The notes under the pieces were generated by a model. It did no database searches. It was not told the origin of the DNA and was given only the letters and a program-made list of their open reading frames with translations. Below, piece after piece: positions 23,218-38,700 of a DNA stretch of 64,000 nt. A program made the position numbers and the translations under genes. The DNA is taken from the NCBI GenBank assembly GCA_033675545.1, contig JAWDGP010002483.1, forward strand, positions 1,117,501 through 1,181,500, given 5' to 3'. The stretch comes from Elysia crispata (Eukaryota > Mollusca > Gastropoda > Plakobranchidae). Position 1 is the stretch's first letter. Each line of letters opens with the position of its first letter.

Positions 23218-26200
23218 ATGAGCCTACTTCTATAGATCCTCACGTCATGAAAGTAATTATTTTTTTATGAAAGACTTTTAAAATTAATAAATAATAGAGA
23301 TGTATTGTCTGGTAGCATATCAAATTTTGATGTTTTGCAATTCATGGGGGGTTATGAATGAAAATTTGAAAGCGTTGTCTCTTTTGCTGCTATATTCATT
23401 ATAAATATAATGACCATTTATCTTGATTTTTCCAAAAACATCTCTTTTGAATAAAGCAACAGTATTTTCTCATACGTACCTTTCAGCTTATTGAATGATA
23501 TTTTATCATGCTAATAAGATCACAAAACATTTTACTCCTTAGGATCTAGGGGCGTCATTTTGAGAAGAAAAACAATTATTTAGCATTCATCGCAATCCCA
23601 GTCTCAGATCATGTTTTAATTGCCCAGGTGAAGGCAGCTGGCCTTCATTTTGCTCAGTGCCTGTTAATTTGTGAAATTGGTAACCAGCTATTGGCAATTT
23701 GTGTTTATAAAATCTGCTAAAAAGCAGCAGTCATGAAATAATCTAAAATATGAGTGGAATTTGTTCTAGTGTGGTTCTTTTTAGTTTTTATTTATTTATT
23801 GCTGCAGTTGAAAAAAAAATGTTATAATATTCATTTGAACACAAATGCTGGTTAAAAAAAGTTCACTATGAAAAGATAAATGTTTCTTTTATTTCTCTAG
23901 GATGCAAAAGTTGATGATGATAACAACTCAGAGGATGAGATAGCATCAGCCAGAAAGGTAGCAGCACAAAAGATTAAAGGAAAAAAATCTGGGGGGTTCC
24001 AAAGTATGGGTAAGTAAAGTCTGTTATTTGCACATAATAAATAAACTATTTCTTGTTCAACTTCTTAAGGTGTTTGTCATTATGCTGTAAAAGATATCCT
24101 TTTGTTATCATTTTATATGGATTTGGTGCATCAATACTGTAAATAATATTTTGACACTACGTTCTGAATCATAAACCCAATATATGCCATTGTGGCATGT
24201 CCTTCTGCAACACAACTTTGGTTGAGGCAAAAGGTATGAATCACTTTTTCTTCTATTTATAAAGCTAGCAGCCTAATCATGCTTTCTTTTTTGCCCATTG
24301 CTATGATATAAAATTTAGGTGTTTTTTGTTTTTTTTTCTCTACTCGAACAGTATTTGTAAGGCAGAGGTCCCAACTAAAAAAAATTTATCATGCTTCTTT
24401 TTTTTTTTTAAACTTTTTTTCCTAAAGGCCTGGCTCATGCTGTTTTGAAAGGTGTTTTACGAAGAGGTTACAAAGTTCCAACTCCAATCCAAAGAAAGGT
24501 TAGTTTTAATTACTTCTTAAAAGATTTTTAAAAAAAACTTGGGAACATTTGGGTTGTTCATCTGGCCAAGATCACATGTACAGAAATATGAAAATGTTTT
24601 ACTGCTTTTGTGCATCATTCTGCATTAATAAGTCTTTTTCTGTCCTTGGGGTCTCAACTTGCAGTGTAGCATAAATATGGATAAAAAGGTATTTAAATGT
24701 ATAACAGTTATGTGTTTTTTATGCATTTTCTGTTGCATATGGTTTCTTCAGACTATTCCAGTTATACTTGAAGGCAAAGATGTGGTCGCTATGGCTAGGA
24801 CAGGCAGCGGAAAGACTGCAGCCTTCCTGATTCCTATGTTTGAGAGATTACGCAGCCACTCCTCCCAAGGGGCAAGGGCCATTATCATGGCTCCGACTCG
24901 AGAATTGGCAACTCAAACCCTCAAATTTGCTAAAGAGGTGATGCTACTTATTAGGAAGAGAAACAATATTGATAGAAGGGGTGTATGAAAACAAATGATT
25001 AGACCTAGAGAAATAGAACACTGCATGAAAGATCAGTGCAGACCTGCCATTCATACCGATTTAATCAGAATCATTCCGATTTTTTATGCAAATTTGGCCT
25101 GTTTCCAATTTTCCGAATATTTAGGAAATATTCAAGATTTTTTTCCCAAGTAAGTTGTCACCTCCACAATTAAAAACATTTTCAGTTTTTTTTTTTAAAT
25201 TAGACCTACAAGAGCGACAGACAGCCTGCACAAAAGAATAAATATGGACAATATAGTTATAATATTTTTTATTATATATTATCAAATGCGGTATCGAAAT
25301 TGATATTGATGTTTTAGTTGTAACCATCCGAATATTGATTCTGCGGATTTGTTTACTGTCTTTATCTTTTATTCGTCTCAGCTACCTTCTATCTTCACAT
25401 CCAGACTTCGCTGTTATTTCCAACGAAGGATTATTCTTATTTTATCTTCTAAGAGTAATTTCTACTACAGGACAGTGTTTTTTTCCATCTATATCTTGTT
25501 AGTTATCAAGATCGATTGAGAAATCCTAAATAGAACTAGAGTAAATCAAGATGAAATGACAGGAAACTCAGTAATTGTAGGCCTGTGAAAAGTAAACCTA
25601 GATCTGATAATTGGCCTAAGAAGTGTTATCCGGATGCAAACTTTACAATCTGCACAATATCTATGGTTTTGATAATTTTATCTAATGTGGAATTTAGATA
25701 TAGATTCTAGATCTAGATCTAGATCTAAGTTACATGCTACATCATACTTAACTAGTCTCAACGTCACAGTGTAATTTTTGTACTTAAATTGACCTGTTCC
25801 TCAATGAAGTGATTGAACAATAGATAGGGTTACGCTCTTTAGATTATTTATAAAATAAAATATTACAACTTTCCAGCAAATTATCAATGTGCTCCCCATG
25901 AATTATCTGGTTACGTTTTCAACAGCTGGATCCAACAAAATTCATAAGTTTTTTAATTTTCCGAGTCAAGTGTGAGAAAGGCCTATACACCACGCAGAAA
26001 AATTGTCTAAAAGCAGGAAAGAGCATCAATATATGTCATTTTTTAATCCTTTCAGTAAAGGGTACATTTACTCCTTTTCATACAAAAATAAGCTTTTGAA
26101 GTCATGTGTACTTTCCACAGGAGCTAAATTGGCAGCTCTGCTCTTTGTGAATTCATCAAATGCTGCATAATGCCAATGCCATCCAATTTATTGAGTCACT

Positions 26201-26731
26201 TAAAGTATTGTAAGGCATAAAGTTCTTGATTTAAACTGAAACAGGTATGGAAAAAAGATCTTACGATTATTCTTTAATTGTTCATCATTGAAGAATTAAA
26301 AGCTAAGAAAACTAATTTTTATCAGAGTTCAGAGCTAAACCGATGAATGAAGATTCACCAAAGACCGCATTATATATGTTTTGTAATGGCTGCTGTAGAG
26401 AGCAAAAATAAAGAGAGTCATTCAGATCCTTTATCAGATTCAGATTTTTCGACAGAAACATTCAGATTTTCTTTCCCTGAAGAGTGGCAGGTCTGATCAG
26501 TGGTTATGTTGAAACATGTCAATCTATTGCAATTATTGGAGGATTTGAACTATATTATTGCTTTTAACATTAAACCAGTACTGTAGGTGACATTTGGTGT
26601 TTGAACTTATAATCGCCAATCCTCTATTTTTTGATAAGTTGAAATGAAGAGAATATATATATATATTATTTTTTTATATATAATGATTTAAAATGGTACT
26701 AGCAATAAGGAGCAGGATTAATAAATATATC

Positions 26732-26764
<33 letters not shown>

Positions 26765-29700
26765 CAATAGAACTGTATTCAGATAGACTATAATTTCTTT
26801 CCTTGGAATGCTGAGTAAAGAATATGTTGACTATTCTATGGTGATTCTAAATTGTTTGACATCCCATGAGTCTCTTTCAGAGGCTTCTATTGGGATGTAT
26901 TTTAATTTAAGAAGATAACTTTTGTTTGTTTTATGAACATTAATATCTTCCCTGGTTAAAAGGCTCTAAAAGATAGGACATAGTGATTATACCAGACATT
27001 GCACTTAAATGGTCCAAATCTATATGGAACAAGCCATGAATACTCCCTTTTACAGACCTTGTCACCCTGGCATATTTTTCCTTCAAAATTATACAAGCCT
27101 GGAAGAGAGAGAGAGAGTGACCAAGTTTGAAGAGCTCTTGACTAAAATGTCCTTATGCTGGAGAACATTTTGTCTACTGTACTGCCCTGTGGCTTAGTAA
27201 ATAATAGGATTTGTCTTCCACAATTTTTAGAACACCTTTGACTTTGGGATGTTAATAATCAGTGATTAATATTTGTATTAAATTGTTTACTATATTTTTT
27301 CATTGCAGATTGGAAAATTCACTGGTTTGAAAGCTGCAGTTGTTTTAGGTGGAGACAGGTAAGTTAATATTCTTTGAAATTAGTGTGAAGAAAACAAAAA
27401 GCAAAATAGGCCGCAAAGAGGTTAAGTATTCCTTTTGGAGAACATAGATGTTGAATTTTTTTTTTTTTCACAAATACTGGTGTCTGACAGATGAAAAAGG
27501 ACAAGTTTTTACTCTGCGATTATTTTTTTAGCATAACTCCCTTCATGTGGATTAAATTGCATATATGAATATGTCTTGGTGTTAATGAATGCTAGTTTAT
27601 TATTTTAATTAATTTTGCGTGAGTGAAGATGCAAAAGTAGTGGTTAGATAAGATAAATATAAAGTGTCAATTAAAGTGGATCAGTTGGAAAAAGTTAATT
27701 GTTACAACACCAATGAGATCAGATGAAGCTCATATGTAAGTGATTCAAATATAAATTAAAATTCAGTTTTCTAAGTACAAAATAATGATGACCCTTTGTG
27801 GGAAACTGATGTTTACTTGAAATATAATTTCAATTACTCTTGGTTTATGCATTTGGTGTAAATTGAAACATAGCAAACTTTTGCTTTATTGCACCATTAT
27901 CTTATCAAAAGATAACTGTGTACGTATAAATTAATATAATTATCTACCTCACCTTTACTGATAATGAAAACAAATTATGTGAACTTCATAATTAGTTCTT
28001 ATATAATTGCCTTCAGTTTCAATAACACTTAATTATGATCTTAATTTCTTTCTCCTCTTCCTCATCCTCCTCCTTTTCTTTCCTCTTCTTCTCCTTCTTC
28101 TGTCACTGTCCAATAAAATGACATCCCTGTCTTTATCATTAATCATATTTTAAGACTATTATTATATTTATAGCTATTATATTTCAATTCATCTTTCTTT
28201 TCTCTGTTTTTACTATTGTCTTTTATGGTTGCATTATTATTCTAAAGAATGCGAAACATGCTTTCCTAAATACTTTTTTTTCTCAATCTCAAACTTTTCA
28301 GGATGGATGACCAGTTTGCTGCTCTGCATGACAAACCAGATGTGTAAGATATATTTGTATTTACTTAATCTTACAATTTGCTATATCAGACATCTTTGAT
28401 ATTAGTTTCTAAACCTAAGTATAAGTCCAGTGTAAGCATTGGGATACTGATAGTAGTGCTGTAAAGGTTTGTAATTCACACCTGGCTAAGAACTCACAAA
28501 GAGCATTTTAAGCAGGTTTTTTTTTTTTTTTTTCTATTTACACATTTGTTTAAGACTAGGGTAATGATATAGATTGTTGAAATATTTCTTAAAAACATCT
28601 AATCATTCCATATTCAGAAAATGAAAAAGCAGAATAAACTGAAGAGATAAGCTAATTTACTATTTGTAACTTTGAACTAGATTGGTGGGGTTAAACAATA
28701 GTGAGCAAAATGATTTTAAAAGCTGTTCAATGCATATGAGGACTCTGAGGAGAAAAAATGGGATTTGGTCCACAAAAAATAAAGGGAGATATTTGAATTT
28801 TAAGCATCACAAGAAAAAGCAAAAAAGAAACATTTAGCAGCATTTTTGTTCCAAGTAGATGCAACCATTTCTTTTTGTTTTTAAAGTATCATGGGAAATG
28901 GACTGAACGAAACCAAAATAAAACTGGATTTAATTAACATATTCTCCCTTCCTTCCCAATAGAAAAAAAAGGAACAATTTTAAAGCTCTATTGTGTATAA
29001 TATTCCAGGGTCTGAATGAATTTTAGGTGGGTGAAAAAAGATATGGGCAAAAAGACAATTACTCAAATATGTCCACCTTTTGGCTTTTCCTTTTCTGACC
29101 TTGAGATCGTTACTTAAATCTATAAATATTTTTTTTTTGTTGCAGAATAATAGCTACACCTGGGCGTTTTCTTCATGTGTTAGTAGAAATGGAAATGAAT
29201 TTGAAGACAGTTGAATACATTGTGTTTGATGAGGCAGACAGGTACATTTATCTTAAAACTTTTTTCTTTATCATGAAGGGAACAAGATTTTATAAGATGG
29301 CAGTTATCAAGTCCATTTTTGAAAGTCTTAGCTTTTGATTTACTGTTTCTTTAACCTGCAGGAATGTTAAAATCTTTTCCTTTTTTATCTTTCTCTTTAT
29401 ATTTCTGTTGGAGTAAGTCTCAGCATATTTACAAAGGTAAACAATTTTAGGTCACTTTGTATCTACCTTTGTTCTACTCCTTATCAGGATAAAATTACAG
29501 GTCTTTAAAACTTTAAGACATATAAGATTTTTAATTTTTTTTCACTTTTGACTCTAAAGGCTGTTTGAGATGGGCTTTGCCGACCAGCTACAGGAGATCA
29601 TCACTCGCCTGCCAGACTCGCGTCAGACTCTGCTCTTCTCCGCAACATTGCCGAAAAGCCTTGTGGAGTTTGCCAGGGCAGGTCTCACAGATCCAGTTCT

Positions 29701-32700
29701 CATACGCTTGGATGTGGATGCAAAGCTTAGTGAAAACTTAAGGGTGTGTTTTATTTTAAATCTTAGTTAAGATGAAACTTTCCTTTCTATCTATGTATTT
29801 CCTGAATTGTAGCAGATTTATATTAAGTTCAGGTGCTTTAAATGTTTTTGCAAGGATTTTTGGAAAACAGTTTTGATATTCTGTTGTTTAGATGAACACT
29901 TTTACAATTTTGTGTACCCCCTTACTTTCCTGACTTTATTATTGATGAAATTTAAATCATGATAATATAATGATAATTTGTTTAACTTTTTTTCTGCTTG
30001 TCTTGCAGATGTCTTTTCTTTCATGCCGTGACTCTGACAAGTGTGCTTTGTTGCTTTACTTGCTAAAACATGTCATCAAAGACACAGAACAGACAGTTGT
30101 ATTTGCTGCCACCAAACACCATGTGGAGTTTCTTAATATGGTGTGTTGGATAAAGAAAATAAATGCATGGATTTTTGTAACTGAAATAATCAATTTTTCA
30201 TCAGTTTTAAAATCATAATACTAAAGCAAGGTTTTTCTTTTGGGTAGGTTGACAAAAAAAATAATGTATGAAACTTGACTGATTATATGAAATTTCTTCT
30301 TTACTGTATCTCTTAACTTGATGAAGTATAAGTAAATGAAATGAAATAAGATGTATGTAGGATGTTTCTTCCCGAAGAGATTTTTTATTTAAAATTTACT
30401 AAAGGAGAGAATATGCATGATATCAAGCAATGAATAATTTTATCATTCCCTTTTAATGTATTATCCCAGAATCCTCTCTTTTTTACTTGATCCTTTAGCT
30501 ACTGACAGCCTGTGGTCTCAGTGTAACCTATATATACAGCTCCTTGGATCAGACTGCACGGAAGATCAACGCTGCCCGCTTCTCCTTGGGCAAGGTCAAA
30601 GTTTTGCTTGTGACAGACCTGGCTGCTCGTGGCATTGACGTGCCTCTCCTGGATAATGTTATTAATTTCCATTTCCCTGCCAAGCCCAAGCTGTTTGTCC
30701 ACAGAGTAGGTGAGTGAAAAAAAAATAAAAACAAGCCTGTGTACCCTCAGATGCTCAAAGAACACTAGAAAAATGATTTGACAAACTACACATTAAATTT
30801 TAATTTGTTGATGCTCAAATGAATCAGTGCCCTTTCCCAATCAGTGTCAATTTTTGCCTGAAATCATGAGTGTCTTATGTCTGCTTTGCTTTTTTGTGTT
30901 TTTTTTTTTCAGGTCGAGCAGCTCGTGCTGGCCGTACTGGTGTGGCCTACTCTTTAGTTTCTCCAGACGAAATGGCCCATTTTGTAGATCTTCACCTCTT
31001 CTTAGGACGACCAGTCAAGCTTGTGCCACTTGTTGGGGATTTAAAAGGAGGTGAAGTCTATCAGTTTTAAAAGTTCACAGCATTTTTTTTAAAGTAAAGT
31101 TTGAGGCGCTCAAAACTTTTACTGGGTTCTATCTTGCAAGATACAAAACTTAAATGTGTGGGTCTTGCAAAATATTTACATCATATTATATGACTACTTC
31201 CCTTCTTCCCAAAGACAAGACAGTTAGCTTAGGCTAGTGGAATGGTATTCTATAATATTGTGCAGTGCACCATAGCCCTTTTTGAAAAAGTTCTCCTTAA
31301 TTCAAAACCAATTGGAAAGAGGCAGGCTTTGCCATGTTTTGCATTAGCTGACACAAGTGTAAGAAATGATAAAATTCTTTGCTCTGCAAGACCCATGATT
31401 CTTGTAAAGTTGCTGACCTTGTAACTATGAAAAGAGCAGCAAATGTCTCATGCCTTAGCAAGGAGACAAGGAATGTAGAATTTTATCCTGTCTCAGTCAT
31501 GTTTATAGTGTGCCTTTGTCAACCTAGAAACTCTACTCTAGATCTGGTATTAAAAAAGTGACAAAGCTTACATTTATTTTGATTGATAATCTTACATGGG
31601 GGTCTTATATGTCATATCCTGTGTTAAGGTTTTATAAAACAGTAATTCGTCTTATTTGTATGACGTTGGCATCTTGAAATAGAGGTAGTTTTTCTTCTTT
31701 TACATTGTTTTAATCTTTTTTTTTTTCGTGGTAAATTTCTCCCTCCAGATCAATCAGGCATACTGAGCTCACTATCTTTTATAGATCACTTAGCCATTTC
31801 TTGTTTATCAGCCGTTAAATGAGATTTAAAAAACTTAATCCGAAAATGAATGCTTTGCAGATGCATTTATAACTTTTTAATAATACAGCGAAAAAGGTCT
31901 GTTCTCTACGAATTTTTCTGTTCATTCACGAAAAATGGTGTGGTTTTTGTCACAGATACAGGCCTATTTCAATCATAGTAAAACAGACTTAGATCTGAAT
32001 TGTCAAGAAATAAATTAGATTCCAATTTTTTTCTCTCTTCAACTGACTGAACTGGGTCTGATAAAGGTTGAGGCTTTCTTGTAGCTTGGTAATTCCTGAA
32101 TTTAGATCTAAAAGCTGAAGTGGTGGGTCCATCACAAGGTCTGAATTTACTCTTTCCTGTGCCTCACTTGCTAAATGGTTTTCCAAATTTAGGATGAATT
32201 TTTGCTTTTTTTACGTACAATTTTGACAGTTTTCTCAGGGGTGTGAACAAGCAAAGTTATTGATGTCACTCATGTTTGTTTGTTTATTTGCAATCAAATT
32301 ATGTCATTAATATATCCAGATGAAGATGGCTGTCTAGGAGAAGTACCCCAGAGCATTCTAGATGATGAAGAAGCAGAAGTGACACAAATGATCAGAGATT
32401 CGGTTGATTTGGTGGGTTAAATAAAAGCTATTAATATTTTCCCTTTGAATCCAAGTAGAATGGCTTTTAGTTTAAATTGAACTGCTGATTTTTTTTCCAG
32501 TGAAAAGACATTTCGGGTTTCTGCGTAAAGTATTTTTTTTAATTGAAGGTAAAAGTTAGAGTCAAGATCTGATTGTTGCCTTTATATTTGCGTTCGTCTG
32601 ATACACCCCAACTTTGAAAAATCTTCTAAAAGCCTACGAATGTATATCCATGGTTTGATTGCGGACACTTGGCTTTAGAATTCAAGATGTGTATCTAAGA

Positions 32701-35700
32701 ACTGGCCATGAGAGATTTGGTCTCAGTCTTTTTACCCATATTTTCTTAACTAAGTTTTGTTCTCAATTTATATTTAATATTGAACCATAAACAAGGATAG
32801 ATTTTCCAGGACGTCATAGTAAAGCTAGTAAAGCCTGTTTAGAGGCTGCTGCTCAGTACCCTCTTTGTGTGTTTTTCAGACAAATATTCTGCTCCATCAT
32901 GACTTGTGGGGGTAATTAATTAAGTGGATCTAATTCTTCTCATTTTCACACCGTTGCGTATTATGCAGCGTCCTTCGAAGAGGAAAGGTAGAGGCAGTTC
33001 TATCTTATATTTGGGAGGTGGTCTGAGAAAACCTGTTAAGTTGTGCATGGTCAAAAATAGGCCTATAAAGGAGATGAAGGTCGACCATGGGATGAACCGT
33101 GTTGAGTTCAGGACATTATTCTATAACCATTTTTACATTTTGTGTAAAAGTTTCAAGATGATCTAAAACTTGTAAATAGTTAAATTTTGCAATTTAAAAC
33201 ATAGTAGTACTAGCAAAATTTGTATTTTACAGGTCTAAACATCAGCAACTTTGCCCTCTTTGAATCATGGTTTCTTATTTTCCCACCCTATCATACTATA
33301 CATCAATGAAAAGGGAAATTCCCTGGCTTTTCATTCATAATTAGTGTGCAGGAATACACTGATCTAGAAGGCCTTTACACTTTGCAGAAACTGGGCATCT
33401 CTGTAAGCAAATCAGTCTACCACTTCACTAGGCCTTCAGATAGCAACCTTTAAACCTGATCATCTTATTTTGTCATACGGGTTTGTTTTGTACCTTTAAA
33501 GTGTCATAACTCAGGCTATAATAAAGATACCTTAAAAATTTAAAGACCAAAATGATCATGAACATCTCAGCAACAAAATGGTTATAAAATATGTGTAAAT
33601 TAATCATTTGCATCCTAGCGGGTCCCTCAGACTCCTTCACATTTGCGATAAAAACAAAACACTGTTATATAATTGTAAAGGGGGCACTTTGCAAGCACAT
33701 CTCTGTTTCCCATACAAAAGAAGCTGTGAGGAGAGGTTTTTAAGTGTGTAGTGACACCACGAAATGAGAAGTTTTGCGGCAAAAAATTTTTTGGGTAAAT
33801 GTAATTTACTAAAGAAAGCTTGAAATCTCTGCTTTTTATATTGCTCTTATTTCTAACTTTCATATTGTTTCAGGAGTCATAGCACTTATAACAGTGAGGA
33901 TTTCAAGCCTTGCTCAAGGAAATGGTATTTTGCTAAATTGTCTCCTTCTGCAAAATATCTCATTTTTTTGGCGTGGCCACACAATTGAATATTTCATTTT
34001 GAATGGCATAATCTGCAGATTAGTGTTAACCTTTTACCATAAGTGTACAATTATCCATTACTTAAGTTTTTTTCCTCTCATTCAAGCTGTTTAATATATG
34101 ACATGTACCCATCTCCTCCTTTAATTGTATCAGACAAGCATGGTTAAAGTCTGCCGCAATGCTTTTATAAAGTACAGCAAGTCTCGTCCAGCTGCGGCAC
34201 CAGAATCTGTGAAGCGTGTGAAGAAATTAACAGAAGATGGCTTTAAACTTGGAATGCATCCCATGTTCAGTGAGTAGCTGTCTCAGTATTGAGAGCGATT
34301 GCAATTTTTTGTTTTTAATTAGAAGATCTGCTCTTAATTTGGTTTGTTTTGCTGCGTTGAGGTTTTCATGTTTCAAATTGGCAGTTCCTTATTTTTAAAC
34401 TTCATACTTGTTCTAGAGTGAACTAGCAATTTCAATCGTCTACATTATTTACTTTCACCTTTAAATAAACACAAGCCCACCTAAGTAACTCCAGCTCAGT
34501 TAAAGCCCTGACCCTAAGAGAAGGGACATAAATCTGTACAAAGAACATTTTTTTTTTTAAGATATTACAATCAATTAAAACAAGATAATATTATAGAATA
34601 AACTGTAAAAAGCTATGACTTGTGAATTTTTTTTATAAAACAAGGTTTTATGTGTAAAACGTTTTTCTAAGACTATTCCTTTTTTTCAAGCGGACTCAAC
34701 CATCATTTCAGTTTTTTTCACCATCATCATTCCACTCCACCATTATCTCAATATTACAATCTGACTCTTAATCTCAAATGGATAATGGTCATTATTTTCA
34801 TGCTAATTGTAGGGAAAACCATGCGGATAGCCTTAACAAATGGTTTCTGTAGCATTTCTGAGATGATTCAAGCAATCATCCATCCCAATTCAAAGTTTAG
34901 ATCTAGAAATCGCCAAAAATCTCACACAAAAATAGTCATTTTTCAACCGCGTTTTTACAACTAATTCTAGCTTGAAAATGAAACTAATATAACCAATACA
35001 AACCCTAAAGTGTCCTCCAAACTTAAATGAGTTTAATTCAAGATTTCTGGTAGTAAAAAGAAAAGAAAGTAAGACACCCAGAAAGTGAAATTAAACAAGT
35101 GATACACAATAGAATGGTCCACACGGGCAATGGCCGGCGATATAGGTGGGGTTGAGTTAAAATTTACACTATCTAGGACGCTAAGATCAGTTTGACATGT
35201 TGTTTGTTATTTTCTTTTATAATACTATATATGTGTCAAAAGTTGGAATCTCCAAGAAATTAAGTGTCCATTATCTGCCAAGGAAATTTCTTTCTGACTG
35301 AGAGTAGAATGTTTGGGAGAAATCTATGTGTGAAATATATTGATAGTACGAGGGCAGGCTGATAATTAAGTTCCGTTTGCTAATAACTAGGTCAATTTTC
35401 GTCACATCGACCTAAAATTTCATACATATCCTCTCGAACCATTTTTCTAGACTTAACTGTAACAACAAGTTTGTGTGACGTCATTCGTGCTCATAATGCA
35501 GTGACGCGCAACACATTATGTGGTAGCCATGTTTATGAGACAATGGCGACTTCCAATGACCTTCTCATCAAACAGCGCTCTGTTATCGAGTTTTTGGCAG
35601 CTGAGGGATGTTCTGCTGCAAACATTCATGCAAGAATGAAGACAGTTTATGGTGAAATGTGCATTTCAGACTGTGCAGTTCGCAAATGGGTGAGAATTTT

Positions 35701-38700
35701 TAAAGGGGAAGACCCCAGAGAGACAATTCTGCGTGATCGAAAGCGTTCGGGTAGGCCCCTTTCCGCATCGGACACGGCTCATCGAGAGAAAGTTGACTGC
35801 ATGATTAGAGCTAATCGAAGGGTCAAACAAAAGGAAATTGCAGATGAAGTAGGCATTTCGAAAGAACGAGTGCACCATATCGCCACAACTGTACTGGGTT
35901 ACCGAAAAGTCTCTGCCCGTTGGGTCCCAAGACAGCTCACTGTAGAGATGAAAGCGCAGAGAAAGGACATGTGTACTCAACTCTTAGAGCGTTACAATGC
36001 AGAAGGAGAAGCATTTCTGCAACGCATTGTGACTGGAGACGAATCCTGGGTCCACCACTACGATCCACAATGTAAAGCCCAATCGATGGAGTATAGGCAC
36101 AAAACTTCTCCAAGTCCAAGGAAGTTCAAGGTTGTTGCCTCTGCAAGAAAGGTCTTGTTCACCGTTTTCTGGGACATGGAGGGAGTGGTCCATATGGAAT
36201 TTCTGGAGCAAGGGCAAACTGTGAAATCTGAGCGATATATTTCAACACTCCGAGCTCTCAAACTCCGACTCAGACGTATTCGGCGTGATAAGGACTCAAT
36301 CCTGCAACACGACAATGCGCGCCCGCACACCAGTCGCCAAACTCAGGACGCCTTAAGGCAGCTGGAACTTACGACCCTACCTCACCCTGCATACAGCCCC
36401 GATCTTGCCCCCTCTAACTATTATTTGTTTCCCCAACTCAAGAAGTACCTGAAGGGCCATCACTATGACAGTGATGAGGAAGTTATCGCAGATGTTCGCA
36501 GATGGTGCCGTGGACAGCCGTCTGAATTCTTCGCTGACGGCGTGAGCCAAGTAGTGAAACTTTGGAGGCGGTGTGTTGATCGCGACGGTGACTACATCGA
36601 AAAATAGAGTGCTAAGTATGTAGCTGAGATATTAAGCTTTCGTTTGACGTATTGTTTATGTATATGCTGTGAAAAATTAAAAAGTTATGATTAAACGGAA
36701 CTTAATTATCAGCCTGCCCTCGTATTATTAAAATCTATGTGAAAAAAATTCCATCATTTATCCTTTCAGAATCAATAGAGACAGATGAGCAGGGAGTGAG
36801 GCTGGAGATGCTGAATGCTTTGAAACAGTATAAACCCAAAACTGTAAGGCTTGTGCTGAATCTGGTGTCTCATTTAGTGTCATTATAACAGAAAAATTAT
36901 CAAAGCCATGTAATATTTTGTTATAGAATAAACAAGCCATGAAAAGTAGGTCTTATTGTATTGTTCTTCCTTTGATTTTTTAAGAAAAGGTATTTTTTTA
37001 CACATAATTTTCATACTCCATTCTGTGATAGCACTAAAGCAATGACTAAAATACCTAAAGCACTACCAAAAGTTGAAGGCTAAAAGCAGTTTTTTTTAAA
37101 ATGAAATATCACCTTTGTAATGTTCCTCTGTAACAAAAAATTGTTCCAGCAGATTTAACAATATTTCACGCTCTTAGGTGAATCTTGTGTGACATGAAGG
37201 TGATGAGATAGGTCATCTATACTGTAGCAACCATTCAATAAAAGCTCAGAAATTTACATGGTTATTTTAGAAATGAACTGATTTTATGAAAGATGGTGAT
37301 TTGCAACATCATGAAGCCCTACTGTTCGGCGCTCATGTAAGAGTAGACTTGTTCAAAATAAATTATAAATTGTTAGAGATGTTTGGACAAAAAATGTATT
37401 TGAAGGTTTACATGTGGGGCTGATGGTTTTTGTGGATTGGAACCTTGTTGTGACCCCTGAGCTGCCTCACAAAATTATTTTGAGAAATCAAATACTCTAT
37501 TTGCTGAGTTCTTAAACTTGAATCTTATGAAGCTTGTAAGTGAAAATCATAAGTCTGAAACAAACAGGCAAAACCTTCTTGAGTTAAGTTGAGGCAATGA
37601 TGGGGCCACTATGCTAGGTATGTCATTTATTATGGAAAATCTCCAGCAACTGCGTGGATTTCTAATGGAATTAGAAACTTGCTTTTCTTAGATTTGTTTA
37701 TTGATTCTTTCAGACCATCTTTGAAATCAATAGCACCAGTAAGAAACCTGGCCTTGCTGTCATGAAGGCCAAAAGAGAGCAACACGAGGCAATCCTGATC
37801 AACAATGATGCTCGAAGAAAAGAAAGGGAGGAGGGCTCTGGAGCTTCCTCATTGTCTTCATTTGCTTCATCCCTACTGCCCTCATCTTTCAAGTCTCAAC
37901 ACAAAAAAAGCAAAAAGGCTGATGAAGATGATATTGAGGTATAATTTTTTAAATGTAAATATTTTCATGGTGTTAATTTTTTGAAAATTATAACAAAATT
38001 AGATATATTTTATACCACTACTACCATTTGGTTCATAGTAATACTTTATGTTGTTGATTTACTATCAATGTCACCGCTGGGTGAAAAAGTTAATGCCATT
38101 TAACTATTTCAAAGCCAGTAGGCCTGGCTGTTTTTTTTATTACTATAATCTCCCCTCTTGTGACTGTAAGTGAAAGTTTTTTGGGTCAACCAGTAAATAG
38201 TCTACTGTTTGATGTCTCTTGCAAACTTTATCAAATTGAATGAGTACACAATCTTGGGATATATTTTGTTATCAAAGAAACATTTTCTCATGTGACTGTT
38301 GTAAACAATTTTAACAATCAATTTTTTTGAAGAGTTTTTGATAAAAATCTTAAAATGCTACAGCTCCTGGATGGGATTTGGCCTATGTGCAATTTATAAC
38401 TTCAAATTTTCATTTTCAAATCCAAAACTTATCACTCTTTCGTATTAAACAGAAAAGGAGTTACAAAATTTTTGTCCTTAAGTTCAAGTTTTGGGTTGTT
38501 GAATAAATTTTTTTTTAACTTTTGCAAAAACTTAGTTATTCCTGTATCTTATCTGATTCGTCAACTAAAGTTATGTGTAGCCTTTCAAGACCCATGATCT
38601 AGCTTTTCAGACCATGAGTTTTCATTAAGTTTTGCAAAGTTTTGTTAGTTATTTTAGAGAGAGAGTTCTGCGAATTTTCTAATGAGACTGGTCCTTCATC

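Noticed and set aside
35471-35542. Upstream in-frame ATG of the mariner frame (378 aa version)
   Set aside because: The first 24 residues do not resemble mariner N-termini; the ATG at 35543 gives the family length and begins at the DNA-binding domain.
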